Shown one piece after another: positions 1 through 10,100 of a stretch of 64,000 nucleotides of DNA. Under the pieces are notes generated by a model. That model made no database searches. It saw nothing but the letters and a program-made list of their open reading frames with translations, and had not been told where the DNA came from. The DNA comes from Antedon mediterranea. Its lineage: Eukaryota; Echinodermata; Crinoidea; Comatulida; Antedonidae. Position 1 is the stretch's first letter; the number at the start of each line of letters is the position of its first letter. The position numbers and the translations under genes were made by a program. The DNA lies in contig NC_092670.1 of the NCBI RefSeq assembly GCF_964355755.1, positions 2,255,001 through 2,319,000 of the forward strand, given 5' to 3'.

Positions 1-133
1 AAAATCTTTAAAGATATCATCATAGTAAAACATTATAATTCATTGCGGTATGTAATAATCTATCTGCACCAAAGTGGTTACTGCATAGTAAATACACGGA
101 GGAATATTTCCATAATTTTTAGTCAGTTGTTTA

Positions 134-190
134 TGGCTCGGTGGTCTTTACTCGTGTCTATTGCATTCAAGGTACCGAGTTCGAGTCTCA
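134..190 (+). other. tRNA-like box A / box B pair, possible SINE head
   Basis: TGGCTCGGTGGT at 134-145 resembles a pol III box A. GTTCGAGTC at 179-187 fits the box B consensus GWTCRANNC exactly, at a tRNA-like distance. No full cloverleaf or CCA context was found, so this is a tRNA-derived SINE head or a decayed tRNA rather than a working tRNA gene. The sequence around it is AT-rich and non-coding. Confidence 0.35.
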
Positions 191-490
191 CCTTGGGAAA
201 CGAAACGAAATAAGATTTTTTTTATTACCCGTATTGTTTGTTCAATTGTATTTCTTAGTGTATAGATTATACAGATGATTTATAATGAAATTTATTTAAA
301 AACACAAATGTGGTTTATGACATTATATACGCAGAAGGATCTTTGATCGGATTATGATACCGGCTATTGTATTTGCGTTAGCAAGATCCTATCATATATT
401 ATAAATAACTAAAGATTCTGAGAAAATCAATCAATCAAAATATCTTAAATCAATCAATTATCTTTATTTAAATCAATGCATATAACCTAT

Positions 491-519
491 AATTCGTCAT
501 AGTGACGAATTAAATCTAG
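491..519 (+). mobile_element. Helitron-like 3' terminus (hairpin + CTAG|T)
   Basis: A 9-bp hairpin (AATTCGTCA / TGACGAATT) at 491-511 is followed by CTAG at 516-519 and then T. Helitrons typically end in a short hairpin, then CTRR, and insert between A and T. The same hairpin and CTAG end occurs at 48306-48335, so two members of one family are present. The 5' end was not identified and may lie outside the window. Confidence 0.5.
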
Positions 520-846
520 TTAAAAATTGTTTTTTCCTATAGACCTATCTCAAGTGTGATATACTGTAAAACTTTTTTTTTTCTTCTTTCTAATCTGTAG
601 AAATACTATATTTATTTTTCTGATGTACATGATCCCAAAGATGTTTGTGCACTATAATTATTGATCAGTTAAGAAGCAAATGTCATAAAATATTAAAGAC
701 ATTTTTTCTTTAATTTTGGACGTTTTGTTAGAATAATGCGTAATGTATTACTTCAAAAATATTAAACCAGATCATTTCTTGTCTTAAATGTATGTGATTC
801 GGTTAATTATGATGAAAAGAAAAAAAACAATGCACTTAAGCTATTT
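520..846. other. AT-rich intergenic sequence, no gene seen
   Basis: Only short chance ORFs, homopolymer T/A runs and no recognisable protein, RNA gene or element end. Confidence 0.6.
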
Positions 847-854
847 GTAGCTAG

Positions 855-1630
855 GGGGAACAGACGATCGGGACCACGGACGATTGGGCCCAAGACAATT
901 GTGCCCACATTTTGCGGTCCCGAACGTCTTATGTGTTGGGCCCGATCGTCTTACTAGTTGGTCCCGATCGTCCAGTATTTTCAGAACCACGTTAGGCCCG
1001 ATCGTCTTACCAGTTGGTCCCGATCGTCTTAGCGTTTGGCCCGATAGTCTTTTGTGTTATACAAAATAATGTGCCACATTTCACTCCTAGTACTTAGTGT
1101 CAACGTGCTTTTCTTGCGTAAATTAGATTTTAATTAAAAAGGTTAATTAGATTTTTCTGATTTTATCATAATTTTCCCCTAATTAACACTACTGGTTTTA
1201 AGAATTTCTTAGCAAACATTTATGATAAATGTGATTGATTGTGACAATATTATTGTGTTGTATGTAGGCCTAGGCTAGGCCTATTCCCGTATTTAATTTT
1301 TGCTCTATGCAGTGTGATATAACTTGACTTCTCTCTCGCGACAAAATTAATAGAACATGTGTGAAACCTAATTTGATAATGTACATATTTTCATATTTTT
1401 CTGACTTTAAATCAAATAATTATTTTTTTTTAATTTTTGAGAATGTTTTGGGCCTGATTGTCTTATTCATTGGGCCCGATCGTCTGGGCCCGATCGTCTC
1501 TGGTCCCGATCGTCTTTCACCCTTGATGGGCCCGATCGTCTTTCACCCTTGATGGGGCCGATCGTTTCACGATTTGGGCCCGATCGTCTTGAAGTGGGCC
1601 TGATCGTCTGGGCCCAATCGTCTGATAACA
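855..1630. mobile_element. 776-bp non-autonomous element with word-repeat ends and 8-bp TSD
   Basis: GTAGCTAG occurs at 847-854 and again at 1631-1638, a perfect 8-bp target-site duplication. Inside, each end is built from degenerate copies of the 14-mer GGGCCCGATCGTCT. The first copies (863-905) are inverted (CAGACGATCGGGACC) relative to the rest, and the right end reads GGGCCCAATCGTCTG, so the termini are inverted. The AT-rich centre (1060-1445) has no coding potential. An 8-bp duplication fits hAT or Mutator-like cut-and-paste movement; no transposase is present. Short ORFs here only translate the repeated word. Confidence 0.65.
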
Positions 1631-2060
1631 GTAGCTAGCGTCAAGTGCCCTCTCTTGGGCTAGTCTATTTAGGCATGGTTTTGTAGGCCTAGCTGGTAAA
1701 CAGCGGTAAAATATGAACATTGTACGCTAGCTATAAGCCTATGCTGGGGTGTCACGAAACCTAAGACCACGAAAGCTAAGAAACCTAAGACCACGAAAGC
1801 TAAGACCCCCTAAGACCTAAGATCACGAAAGCTAAGACCCAAGACCTAAGATTGCAAATTCTAAGATATACTACAGCTTAAAAACAATACTTGTTTATCC
1901 ATACATAATTTTAAAAATAGTAGATTTCATTTATTACCATAAATATAATTTAATACTACCGCAAAACATAGATAAACTCACATTATTTTCGCCCGTTGAG
2001 TAAATGTATATTTTTCCTTTACAACAAACAAACTTGACGGGTTGTTTGTTGGTATATATT

Positions 2061-4099
2061 GAGTGTTGACAAAGTGCGAGGGAGCGAGGCATGCGTGGCA
2101 TGCCAAATATTTGTGCGAGGCATCATTTTATCATTTCCAAAAGTGCGAGGCATGCGAGGCATATAGTTTACAATTTCAAAAAGGTGCGAGGCATAGCTTA
2201 ACGTGCTATTATGCTATATTATAGGCCTAATAATCAATCGATACAAGCGTATCTAAATAGATTCGTGTATACACTCATCATGTTGTTTATTTTATGTAAC
2301 GATTGTTTTTTCATTCAAGATATATCGTGTCAAATTTTACTTTTACAAAAGTGCCCAAACTACGGTTCAAAAATCTGAACGACAGTCTTCAACTTTCGAT
2401 AAACAATAATTGTTATAGCGACACACTCATCAAATGACTGCAATGTTTGTTGGCATTTCGAGCGTGTTCACTCACATGTCTCTCGAACATAGCAGAGTGA
2501 AAATAATATTTTGTCACACCCCTGCGCCTAGATCCGGTAGACCCGAGAGATGGAAAATCCCTCTTTACTATTTAGCAGGTAGCGGAATGATTCAGCCCTC
2601 AGCTCAGAGGATTGTGGTGCATTCCCCTCCTATAGCACGTGGTTTCAGCAGCAACGCACAGACTTCTCTCTGAGCGGCGTGCCAAAGACATTTTTTACAT
2701 TCCATTCTCTAGGAACAACACGTGTACCTCTCTCGCAAATAAGGTGAACAGCGATTGCCAGGACAAGTTCAATAACTGGCGGTGAATAAAAGGTAACTGA
2801 TATGCCAATCCAATAATATGCCGCAAAGAAAAAAATTGCGACAGAATTCTGGAGCGCGTGTGAAAAAAGACTTACGTCCGACAATTGTAATACTAGGCCT
2901 AAAATTAAACTTTAGCTAATATGCTTAGCCCTAACCTAGATAAGAGGCCTATGTAGAAAATAATTTAATCAATTTTGATATAATAATAATTGGTGTAATA
3001 TTTAATAATGATACACTATTCCTGTTTTAGTAAGCTAGGTATATTACGAACGATTTTTATTTATTATTGTCCATGTACGTACTAATAAACCTGGCGCTAG
3101 TTTCCTTCGCTTGTATTTTTACTCCAAATTTGATAACTAACTTTATCGTGTGAATACCACACCTTAGAAGTATACCTCATGAGTACTTTAATGAAAGAAT
3201 CACATAAAAAGTAACAAATAAATCCTTAAATTAATGATTTTACAGGCGTGTTTCTCGCACACTGTTCGCGAATTTCACTTATTCAATGTTCAATATTTTT
3301 GTTTCTATGGAGCGCCAAAAGAGCAACGATAATAGAGGACTAAAACTCAGTGGAATGCGTCAATTTCTCATGCATTTATTGGTGAAAAACATGTTTCATT
3401 TCAATATATTTGTTAATTTGTCAATAAAAATGTTGTAATATGTTACTGCTGATACTGTTCTGTTTTCAAAGAATAATAATCGATCCTAAATCAACATCAC
3501 TACCTAGTCTAGACCTAGGACATCCTACTAAGGATATTATGATGAATTTTTCTATTTTATTCTTTAAAAGGTTAACGAAACCGTGTACATTATCAACAGT
3601 AACATTTTTCCTTACTGACAGTGACAAAATCTATTGAAATTGTACTTGATTTTCACCAAATAATGCGTTAAATATAAATGGATTCCACAGAGTTTTTAGC
3701 CCTCTAATTAATTTTGCTCTTTTGGCGTTCCATAGAAACCAAAATATTGAACATTGAGTGTGCGAAATGCGAGAAAAACAACGTCTGTAAAATCACCAAT
3801 TTAATGGATTTATTGTTACTTTTATGTGATTTTTCTTCATTAAAGTAGGCCTACTAATTCTAAGCTGTGGTATTCAGGATAAAGTTGGTTAAAATACAAG
3901 GCAGGTGCAAAGGGAAACTAGCCTAGCTGGCCTAGGCCTAGGCTACTTCAATTTCGGTGATTTCCTGCCTTGCAATTTTGAGAAATGATAAAATGATGCC
4001 TCGCATTTTTTGATGATGGTAAAACGATGCCTCGCATAAATTTCTGACTTGCCTCGCATGCCTTCCCTGCCTCGTGTGCCTCGCACTTTGTTACTACCC
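2061..4099 (-). mobile_element. Nested element C (copy in A), GCGAGGCA-word TIRs, 9-bp TSD
   Basis: The ends are GAGTGTTGACAAAGTGCGAGG on the left and its near inverse ending in ACTACCC on the right. GTATATATT flanks both sides (2052-2060 and 4100-4108). The homologous place in element B (about 58712-58720) is an empty site with a single copy. The subterminal zones repeat GCGAGGCAT. The inside holds partly inverted AT-rich segments and a 79-codon frame at 2434-2673 that is also open in the other C copy but matches nothing I recognise. Orientation is inverted relative to the copy at 50543-52426. Confidence 0.72.
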
Positions 4100-4534
4100 G
4101 TATATATTTACTCCATTGTGTTGATTCAGAGGATGTTTTTCTTTCGCACCTGCCTTTCTTGTATTTTGACTCCAAATTTGTTAACTGACTTTATTCTGAA
4201 TATCACACTTTAAAATTAGGACTTATATAAGTACTTTCAGAAGGAGAAACACATAAAAACAAATAAATAAATCCTTTAAATTGATGTTTTTACAGACGTG
4301 TTTCTTTGTATACTGTAACTCCTCATGCTCAATGTTTTTGTTTCTATGAAGCGCCAAAAGAGCAACAATAATAGTACAAGTATAAAAACAGAGAGAAAAC
4401 GAAACAAAAAAACAGTGCTAATCCTAATGTGTGATATTCAGAATAAATGTTGGGAGTTATTACAAGGCAGGTGCGAAAGATGAATATTTGTAATCTTAGG
4501 TCTTGGGTCTTAGCTTTCGTGATCTTAGGTATTA

Positions 4535-6505
4535 GTTTAGTTTAGTTTAGTTATAATGAGAAAGTTTAGGCGAATGCCTTTTTAACCACATATCAACTAC
4601 ATTGTGTCGATGCGATTCTTGAAGGTGTTAGTGGTCTCAGAATTAACAACGTCAGCTGGTAAACTGTTCCAATGGTTTATTACTCGTTGCGAGAAGGTAT
4701 GTCTTCTACAGTTCAATCCTTTATGGAAAATAGGCTTGAAAAATCTCAGGTCATGTCCTCGAGTAATTCGGCTAATGTTACTTCTCATTTGGAAAAAGTC
4801 ATCCTTGGCTACACCCTCGAAATCTTTAACAATTGTATATGCTTCAATCAGGTCACCTCGAATTCTTCTGTCGTACAAGGTTGTTAGGCCAAGAAGCTTT
4901 AGTCGATCTTCATATGAATATGAACGGATACATGGAACTAATTTAGTCGCACGACGTTGTACTCTTTCAATTACATTTATGTCCTTTTGAAGATACGGAT
5001 TCCATACTTGAACACAAAATTCGAGATGTGGGCGTACATAATGCTTGTAGATGACGTTAAAACAATCCTTATCCATATATACGAAAGTCCTTCTGATGCT
5101 TCTTAAACAGTTCATGGCCCGCTGAGATACTTTGGCGCAGTGTTGGCTTGGTTTACAGTCATTAGTAATTAGTACTCCTAGGTCCTTTATTTTCTCAACT
5201 GTTTCCAGTTCAACTTCATCTATTTGGTATTTAAAATGAACATTTGAATGTCCGAAGTGCATCACCTTACATTTGCTTTTATTAAAAGCTAACATCCATT
5301 CTTTACTCCACTGCAGTGCATTGTTTAAAGATTCTTGTAATAATTGTCCATCATTTCTGTTGTTAACTACTGAGTAGATCTTTGTATCATCAGCAAATAG
5401 CTTTATATGACTAGACACATACTTTGGTAGGTCATTTATATATAATGCAAACAATGTAGGGCCCAACACAGAGCCTTGTGGAACTCCTCTAATTACATCA
5501 GCCTAACTGGAAGAAGCATGACGCACTTTGACTCTTTGTTGTCTGTTATCAAGAAAATCTTTGATCCATAATAACAATTGACCTTTGATTCCATAGCTCT
5601 CCAATTTCATGAGTAATCTCCTATGAGGAACGCTGTCGAAGGCTTTACTATAGTCCAAAAATATGACATCAACATTATTGTTGTCATCCAAAGCCTTAGT
5701 AACATCTTCCATAAATTCTAAAAGATTTGTCAGACATGATTTCTTCTCAACAAAACCATGTTGCTCTGTTGTTAGTATTGCATTGTTCTTAACATGTCGT
5801 AGTATGTTGTTGCGAATAATATGTTCAAAGATCTTGCAAATAATACACGTTAGGCTTATCGGTCGATAATTGGACGCTTGTGATTTGCTGCCTTTCTTAA
5901 AGATCGGAGAGACATCAGCTCGTTTCCATATTTTTGGTAGTTTACCTTCCTCTGTAGACTTCTTGAATAAAAGATACAAGGGTTCTGATAACTCATCAGC
6001 ACACTTATTAAGTAGAGATGGATGGATGTTGTCTGGACCAGGACTTTTATCGATTTTCAAACCTCGGAGTTGTTTAAAAACATCTTCTTGGGAGAACTCA
6101 ATATTTTCAACTGATTTGTCACAAGTATCATAATTAAAATTGGTTATGTCTTCGTCAGGATCTTCTTTGGTGAAAATGTTTGGAAGCATTTGTTGAGTTC
6201 CTCACTAATTTCGTAGTCAGTTTCCAAGGTTAACCCATCATTATTTACTAATTTTGTTATTCCAGTCTTTACTTTCTGTTTCGATCTAACATACTTATGA
6301 AAGTTCTTTGGTTTGTTTTTGAATTCCATCAAGATTTTTTTTCGAAAGTAGCTTGAGCGTTCCTTACAGCTTGCCTAGTACGATTGTTCTGTTTCTTGTA
6401 AGCCATATGATCTCTCTCATTCTGTGTTTCTCTGAAGCTTTTGTACAGTTGATATTTCTTTTTTACTGATTTTTTAACAGCTGATGTCATCCATCAGCTG
6501 TTAAA
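4535..6505 (-). mobile_element. 5'-truncated CR1/L2-like LINE inside the right terminus of element A
   Basis: On the minus strand this runs from a truncated 5' end near 6505 to a 3' tail of about four AACTA-type units at 4532-4554. It splits the word-repeat terminus of element A: terminal words lie on both sides (4495-4534 and 6506-6540). It lacks the endonuclease and begins in the linker before the reverse transcriptase. A 14-bp palindrome (6473-6486 / 6492-6505, 5-nt spacer) sits exactly at the 5' junction. Confidence 0.75.
4597..6332 (-). pseudogene. LINE reverse transcriptase, broken (one in-frame stop, one frameshift)
   Basis: Reads as a non-LTR reverse transcriptase on the minus strand. 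Visible are RPISLTCIICKIFE, LDYSKAFDSVPH, the GVPQGSVLGP block, the catalytic FADDT box (about 5390) and a C-terminal RVINHWNSLPADVV block typical of CR1-group elements. A TAG at about 5500 interrupts the frame between the KVRHASSS stretch and the GVPQGS block, and a frameshift near 6190 separates the upstream linker (6144-6332). The element should therefore be unable to make a full enzyme. CR1 or a related clade is the best guess from motifs. Confidence 0.8.
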
Positions 6506-6550
6506 GGGGGTCTTAGGGGGTCTTAGGTTTCATGACACCCGCCTATGCTG

Positions 6551-7058
6551 GCCTTGTCTCTTTGCTGAATTAATTGTCTTTCTTTTTTTGGAAGAATCCG
6601 TTTGGAAATTGGGGAAAACCCTGTATTTTCGCTGAAAAGCTACGGTTTTTTGGTGCACCAAAGAACGAAAATGTCAATCCGTGCACGATGAATGCTAGTA
6701 TTTATAGCACGCTGCTTAAATTATTAGAATCGACTTGTATTTCACATTTTTACCATTTAAAGGTGAAAATATTGTCGCAATAGGCCTATAGTATTTATTT
6801 TTACATAATTATATTTCGGTATCTTTTATTCATCAAGTATATACATAAAACAATTCATGGCAGTATAAACTGAATTGCAAACTGAGTAGTTAAATACATT
6901 ATACAAAATATACAGAATAAAAAAATGCAGTTTGTGACTTTCAATTAAATCGAAATAACATATACCAATGCCATTATATTAAATACAATATAATAAAAGT
7001 GAATTTGTGATTGCAAAAACAGAATATTCACTTTTTGCAAAAAAAGAAACAAACATAC
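6551..7058. other. Possible 3' flank of the host gene; no exon identified
   Basis: AT-rich sequence after the last exon I can support. If the exon at 7059 is read through instead of spliced, the frame closes at a TAA near 6978. Minus-strand AATAAA words occur at 6825-6830 and 6794-6799 and could serve for polyadenylation, but such words are common at this base composition. Confidence 0.3.
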
Positions 7059-7103
7059 TTTCTGTATTGCTTGATGGTCCAGCTTCACTTCTTGATCGTT
7101 TAC
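7059..7103 (-). CDS. Exon 31: last supported exon
   Basis: KRSRSEAGPSSNTE, phase 1-1, related to the tails of exons 29 and 30. It ends at GAAA|GTATGT. Either another exon lies beyond element A, or reading through gives 26 more codons to a TAA near 6978. Confidence 0.5.
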
Positions 7104-10100
7104 CTAAAAAGAAAGTATTTAGGACAGTAATTACAATATCCATGTTGGTGAATACTATTAATTAATATAATTTTCCCCTGCAGACCAAATTACTACCGAA
7201 TCACTGAAATTATATGGATGACCAATAAAAAGATATTTCTAGTAGAGAGTCATAGACTTTTGAAAGTTCTCGGCCCCCGTCTCTGTTTAAGGTTGGACTG
7301 GATTCTCTCTTAAAGTATAAATAGCCTCCCATATTTTCCTGGGAATTAATTTGTCCTCTCGGCATAAAACCTTGACGTTAGATTTATCAAGTTCGTGGCC
7401 TGTGATTTTAAAGTGTTCAGCAAGGGCAGACTGATTGGAGGGGGTTATTGCAATATGTTCTTCGATGCGTTCCCTCAAAGTCCTCTTTGTTTCACCTACG
7501 TAAACTTTGTCACTGCCTTTACCTGATTTGTCCTCAATGGATACTTTGTCCTTGGGAGCAACAAGAATTTGACAAAGTGTCTGATGTGGTTTAAAGCTCA
7601 GATACAGGCATGAATTTTAAATATAATATTTGGTTAATTGTACATAAATCAAATATTTGTAACAGAAATCACGACGAAAAAACATAAATTTCCCTTAATA
7701 TGGTCAAATACAAAATTTTACACAATTCCTTCCATAAAAACCAGGAAGACTTTTTTTCAGTAGTTAGGTAGTTAACCTAATGTAATAACATGTCTTGTGA
7801 CTCCCTAGAAGGTGAAAAAAGATGGTGGATACACGGTGGATAATTTTTGCTATAGCATGAAAATAAAAATCTGATAATCTGATAAAATTTTTTACCACAC
7901 TGTTTATTTTTCGTAGCTTTTTAAAATGCCTCTCTATTTACAAAATGTGTGTAAAAAAGAATAGAGATTTTACTGTGTAAAAGCCATCTGCGTCCAGAAG
8001 TAGGGAGTCAATCAGTCGTCAGTCAGCTAACACCCGCTGAGGAGGAGAATGGTTTCTCCGAAAATATTACGGAAATTCGATTTTAGTGTGAGTGTCGTAG
8101 AACAGTATTAAACCTTATTTTAATGTTTATGACCGATATATATGAATCTCTTCATTCTCATCTCAAAATATGTTATTGGTAATTGTTATTGTATTAAATA
8201 ATGTTAGAAGTTTTACAAATTTGATTTTAATTTACATTATAATTTCTTAGATGATTTTACCACAAAAAACAAGTGACATAATTTATGTAATCATATAACT
8301 TAAAATAACAAAACCTTCTAAACTTATGCATTTGTTGGAAATTTGTTTGTAATTCTGTAAAAGTGATGTCCTGATTTCCTAAATAAAGTAGAATATTAAG
8401 ACCTCAACTTTATTGAAATAAAACATACTTTCTGCTGCATTTCTGGATGGTTCAGGTTCATGACTTCTTGACCGTTTTCTTCTTGATCGTTTACTTTTTG
8501 ATCGTTTACCTATAAAAAAACATAACAATACAGTATAGATTACCATGGGTACTCTCTTTTTATATCTAAGTGGGCTTCATTTGTAACATTTATATTTTCA
8601 GGAAACATTGTTAGTCTTGTTAGTCCAAGTGTAAATATCCAGTTTTGATTACCATTTATTAAGTAATAGATTATAATTTACTTATGCGTTTATTGGAAAT
8701 TTGTTTGTAATTCTGTAAAAGTGATGTCCTGATTTCCTAAATAAGTAGAATATTAAGACCTCAACTTTATTGAAATAAAACATACTTTCTGCTGCATTTC
8801 TGGATGGTTCAGCTTCATGATTTCTTGATGGTTTTCTTTTTGATCGTTTACTTTTTGATCGTTTATTTTTTGATCGTTTTCTTCTTGATCGTTTATCTAT
8901 AAAGAAACATATAACTCAGGATATTCTTAAAGCAAAATATATAAGAAATGTTATGTGTATGGAAATGAATCGTTGGCCAAAGCTTATATTAAATACAATT
9001 ATTAGATTTAAGAATTTTAATTCAAGGTACCAATTTATTAATGAATTTGAAAAAACTTGTGATTATATTAAGTTCGATTTCAATGCCATTCTTAATGATA
9101 TATGTACATGTACTGAGATTGATATGAACTGGGTCAAGCCATTTGAAAATACAATTAAACAATCGTATTCTACTTTTTGGAAACAAGAAGTAGTAAGAAA
9201 ATCATCTTTGCTTGATTACTCTTTGTATTACAACTTTGAACTGTTTTATTTTAAAAAAAGTGTTTTCTTTTCCATTGCTGTTGCAAAATTAGTAGTTGTA
9301 TTATTGTAGTTTTAGTTTGAAAATAAGTTTTGTAATAGCGTCGAGTCAAATTTTATGTCGTTATCTCAAATATGTTTCTGTTTTTATTTTTCATTGTTTT
9401 TGTATTAAATTTTGTAATTGGTATGGACGCACCATCTACGCATGTGTGCCACTGTTAAAAAAGTGTTGTTCCAAATAAATATTGTTATTATTATTATATT
9501 ATTATTATTATAGATTACCATGTTTACTCTCTTTTTATATCTAAGTGGCTTCATTTGTAACATTTATATTTTCAAGAAACATTGTTAGTCCAAGTGTAAA
9601 TATCCAGTTTTGGTTACCATTTATTAAGTAATAGATATAATTTTAGTTACAAACACAAAAAAACTATGATATTAAATGAATCTCAATTTTGTAGCAAGTT
9701 TTTTGTTTCAAATTATTTAACAATAATTTTTATTTTTAAATGATTTACAGTATGGATAAAACTTAGTGTTAACCATTAATGCAATCAATGCTAAGAAAAA
9801 TGTTCAGTGCTTGAGAACGTTTGCTAAAAACATATTATTTATTCATGTCTAGATTTACATTTTTTTTGTTTAAAGTATTGTAGTGGTACTGTTGGTAGTC
9901 TCTTGATGCTAGCAGAGTATTAAGAGTTTATTAACAATATGTTTAAAATGAGCTATGTGTAAGAAATAAAGGCAACATACCCAAGCTTGAACTTCTTGAT
10001 TTTTCAAGCTCCCCTAAAAAAAGAATAAAAATACAAATCTCAGTTAAAATTACTTAGAAAATAAGTACGGTTTAGGAAGGCATTTAAACAAAAATACAGA

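Larger units (their letters stand above)
1747..6540. mobile_element. Foldback/TIR element A (4.8 kb), 10-bp TSD
   Basis: The left end reads GGGTGTCACGAAACCTAAG and the right end is its near inverse (CTTAGGTTTCATGACACCC). GCCTATGCTG flanks both sides (1737-1746 and 6541-6550), a perfect 10-bp duplication. The termini are made of degenerate words (CACGAAAGCTAAGACC). Element B at 50129-59002 has the same ends and the same 10-bp duplication length, so they form one family. A 10-bp duplication with long TIRs suggests Mutator-like movement; no transposase is seen. A carries a nested element C (2061-4099) and a LINE inserted in its right terminus (about 4535-6505). Confidence 0.8.
8337..9645. repeat. 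About 345-bp tandem duplication carrying exons 29 and 30
   Basis: Unit 1 begins near 8337 and unit 2 near 8683. They share long stretches such as TTTGTTTGTAATTCTGTAAA and the whole RS-rich exon. Unit 2 is split by a LINE fragment (about 8909-9512); its tail (TAGATTACCATGT...TAAGTAATAGAT) resumes at 9512, as seen in unit 1 at 8535-8675. Confidence 0.8.

Noticed and set aside
884-1720. ORFs with repeated GPIV/GPDRL
   Set aside because: Translation of the GGGCCCGATCGTCT word repeat inside the 855-1630 element.
2434-2673. ORF conserved between the two copies of element C
   Set aside because: Both copies are the same element, so shared openness is not evidence of coding; no domain recognised and the N-terminal part differs.
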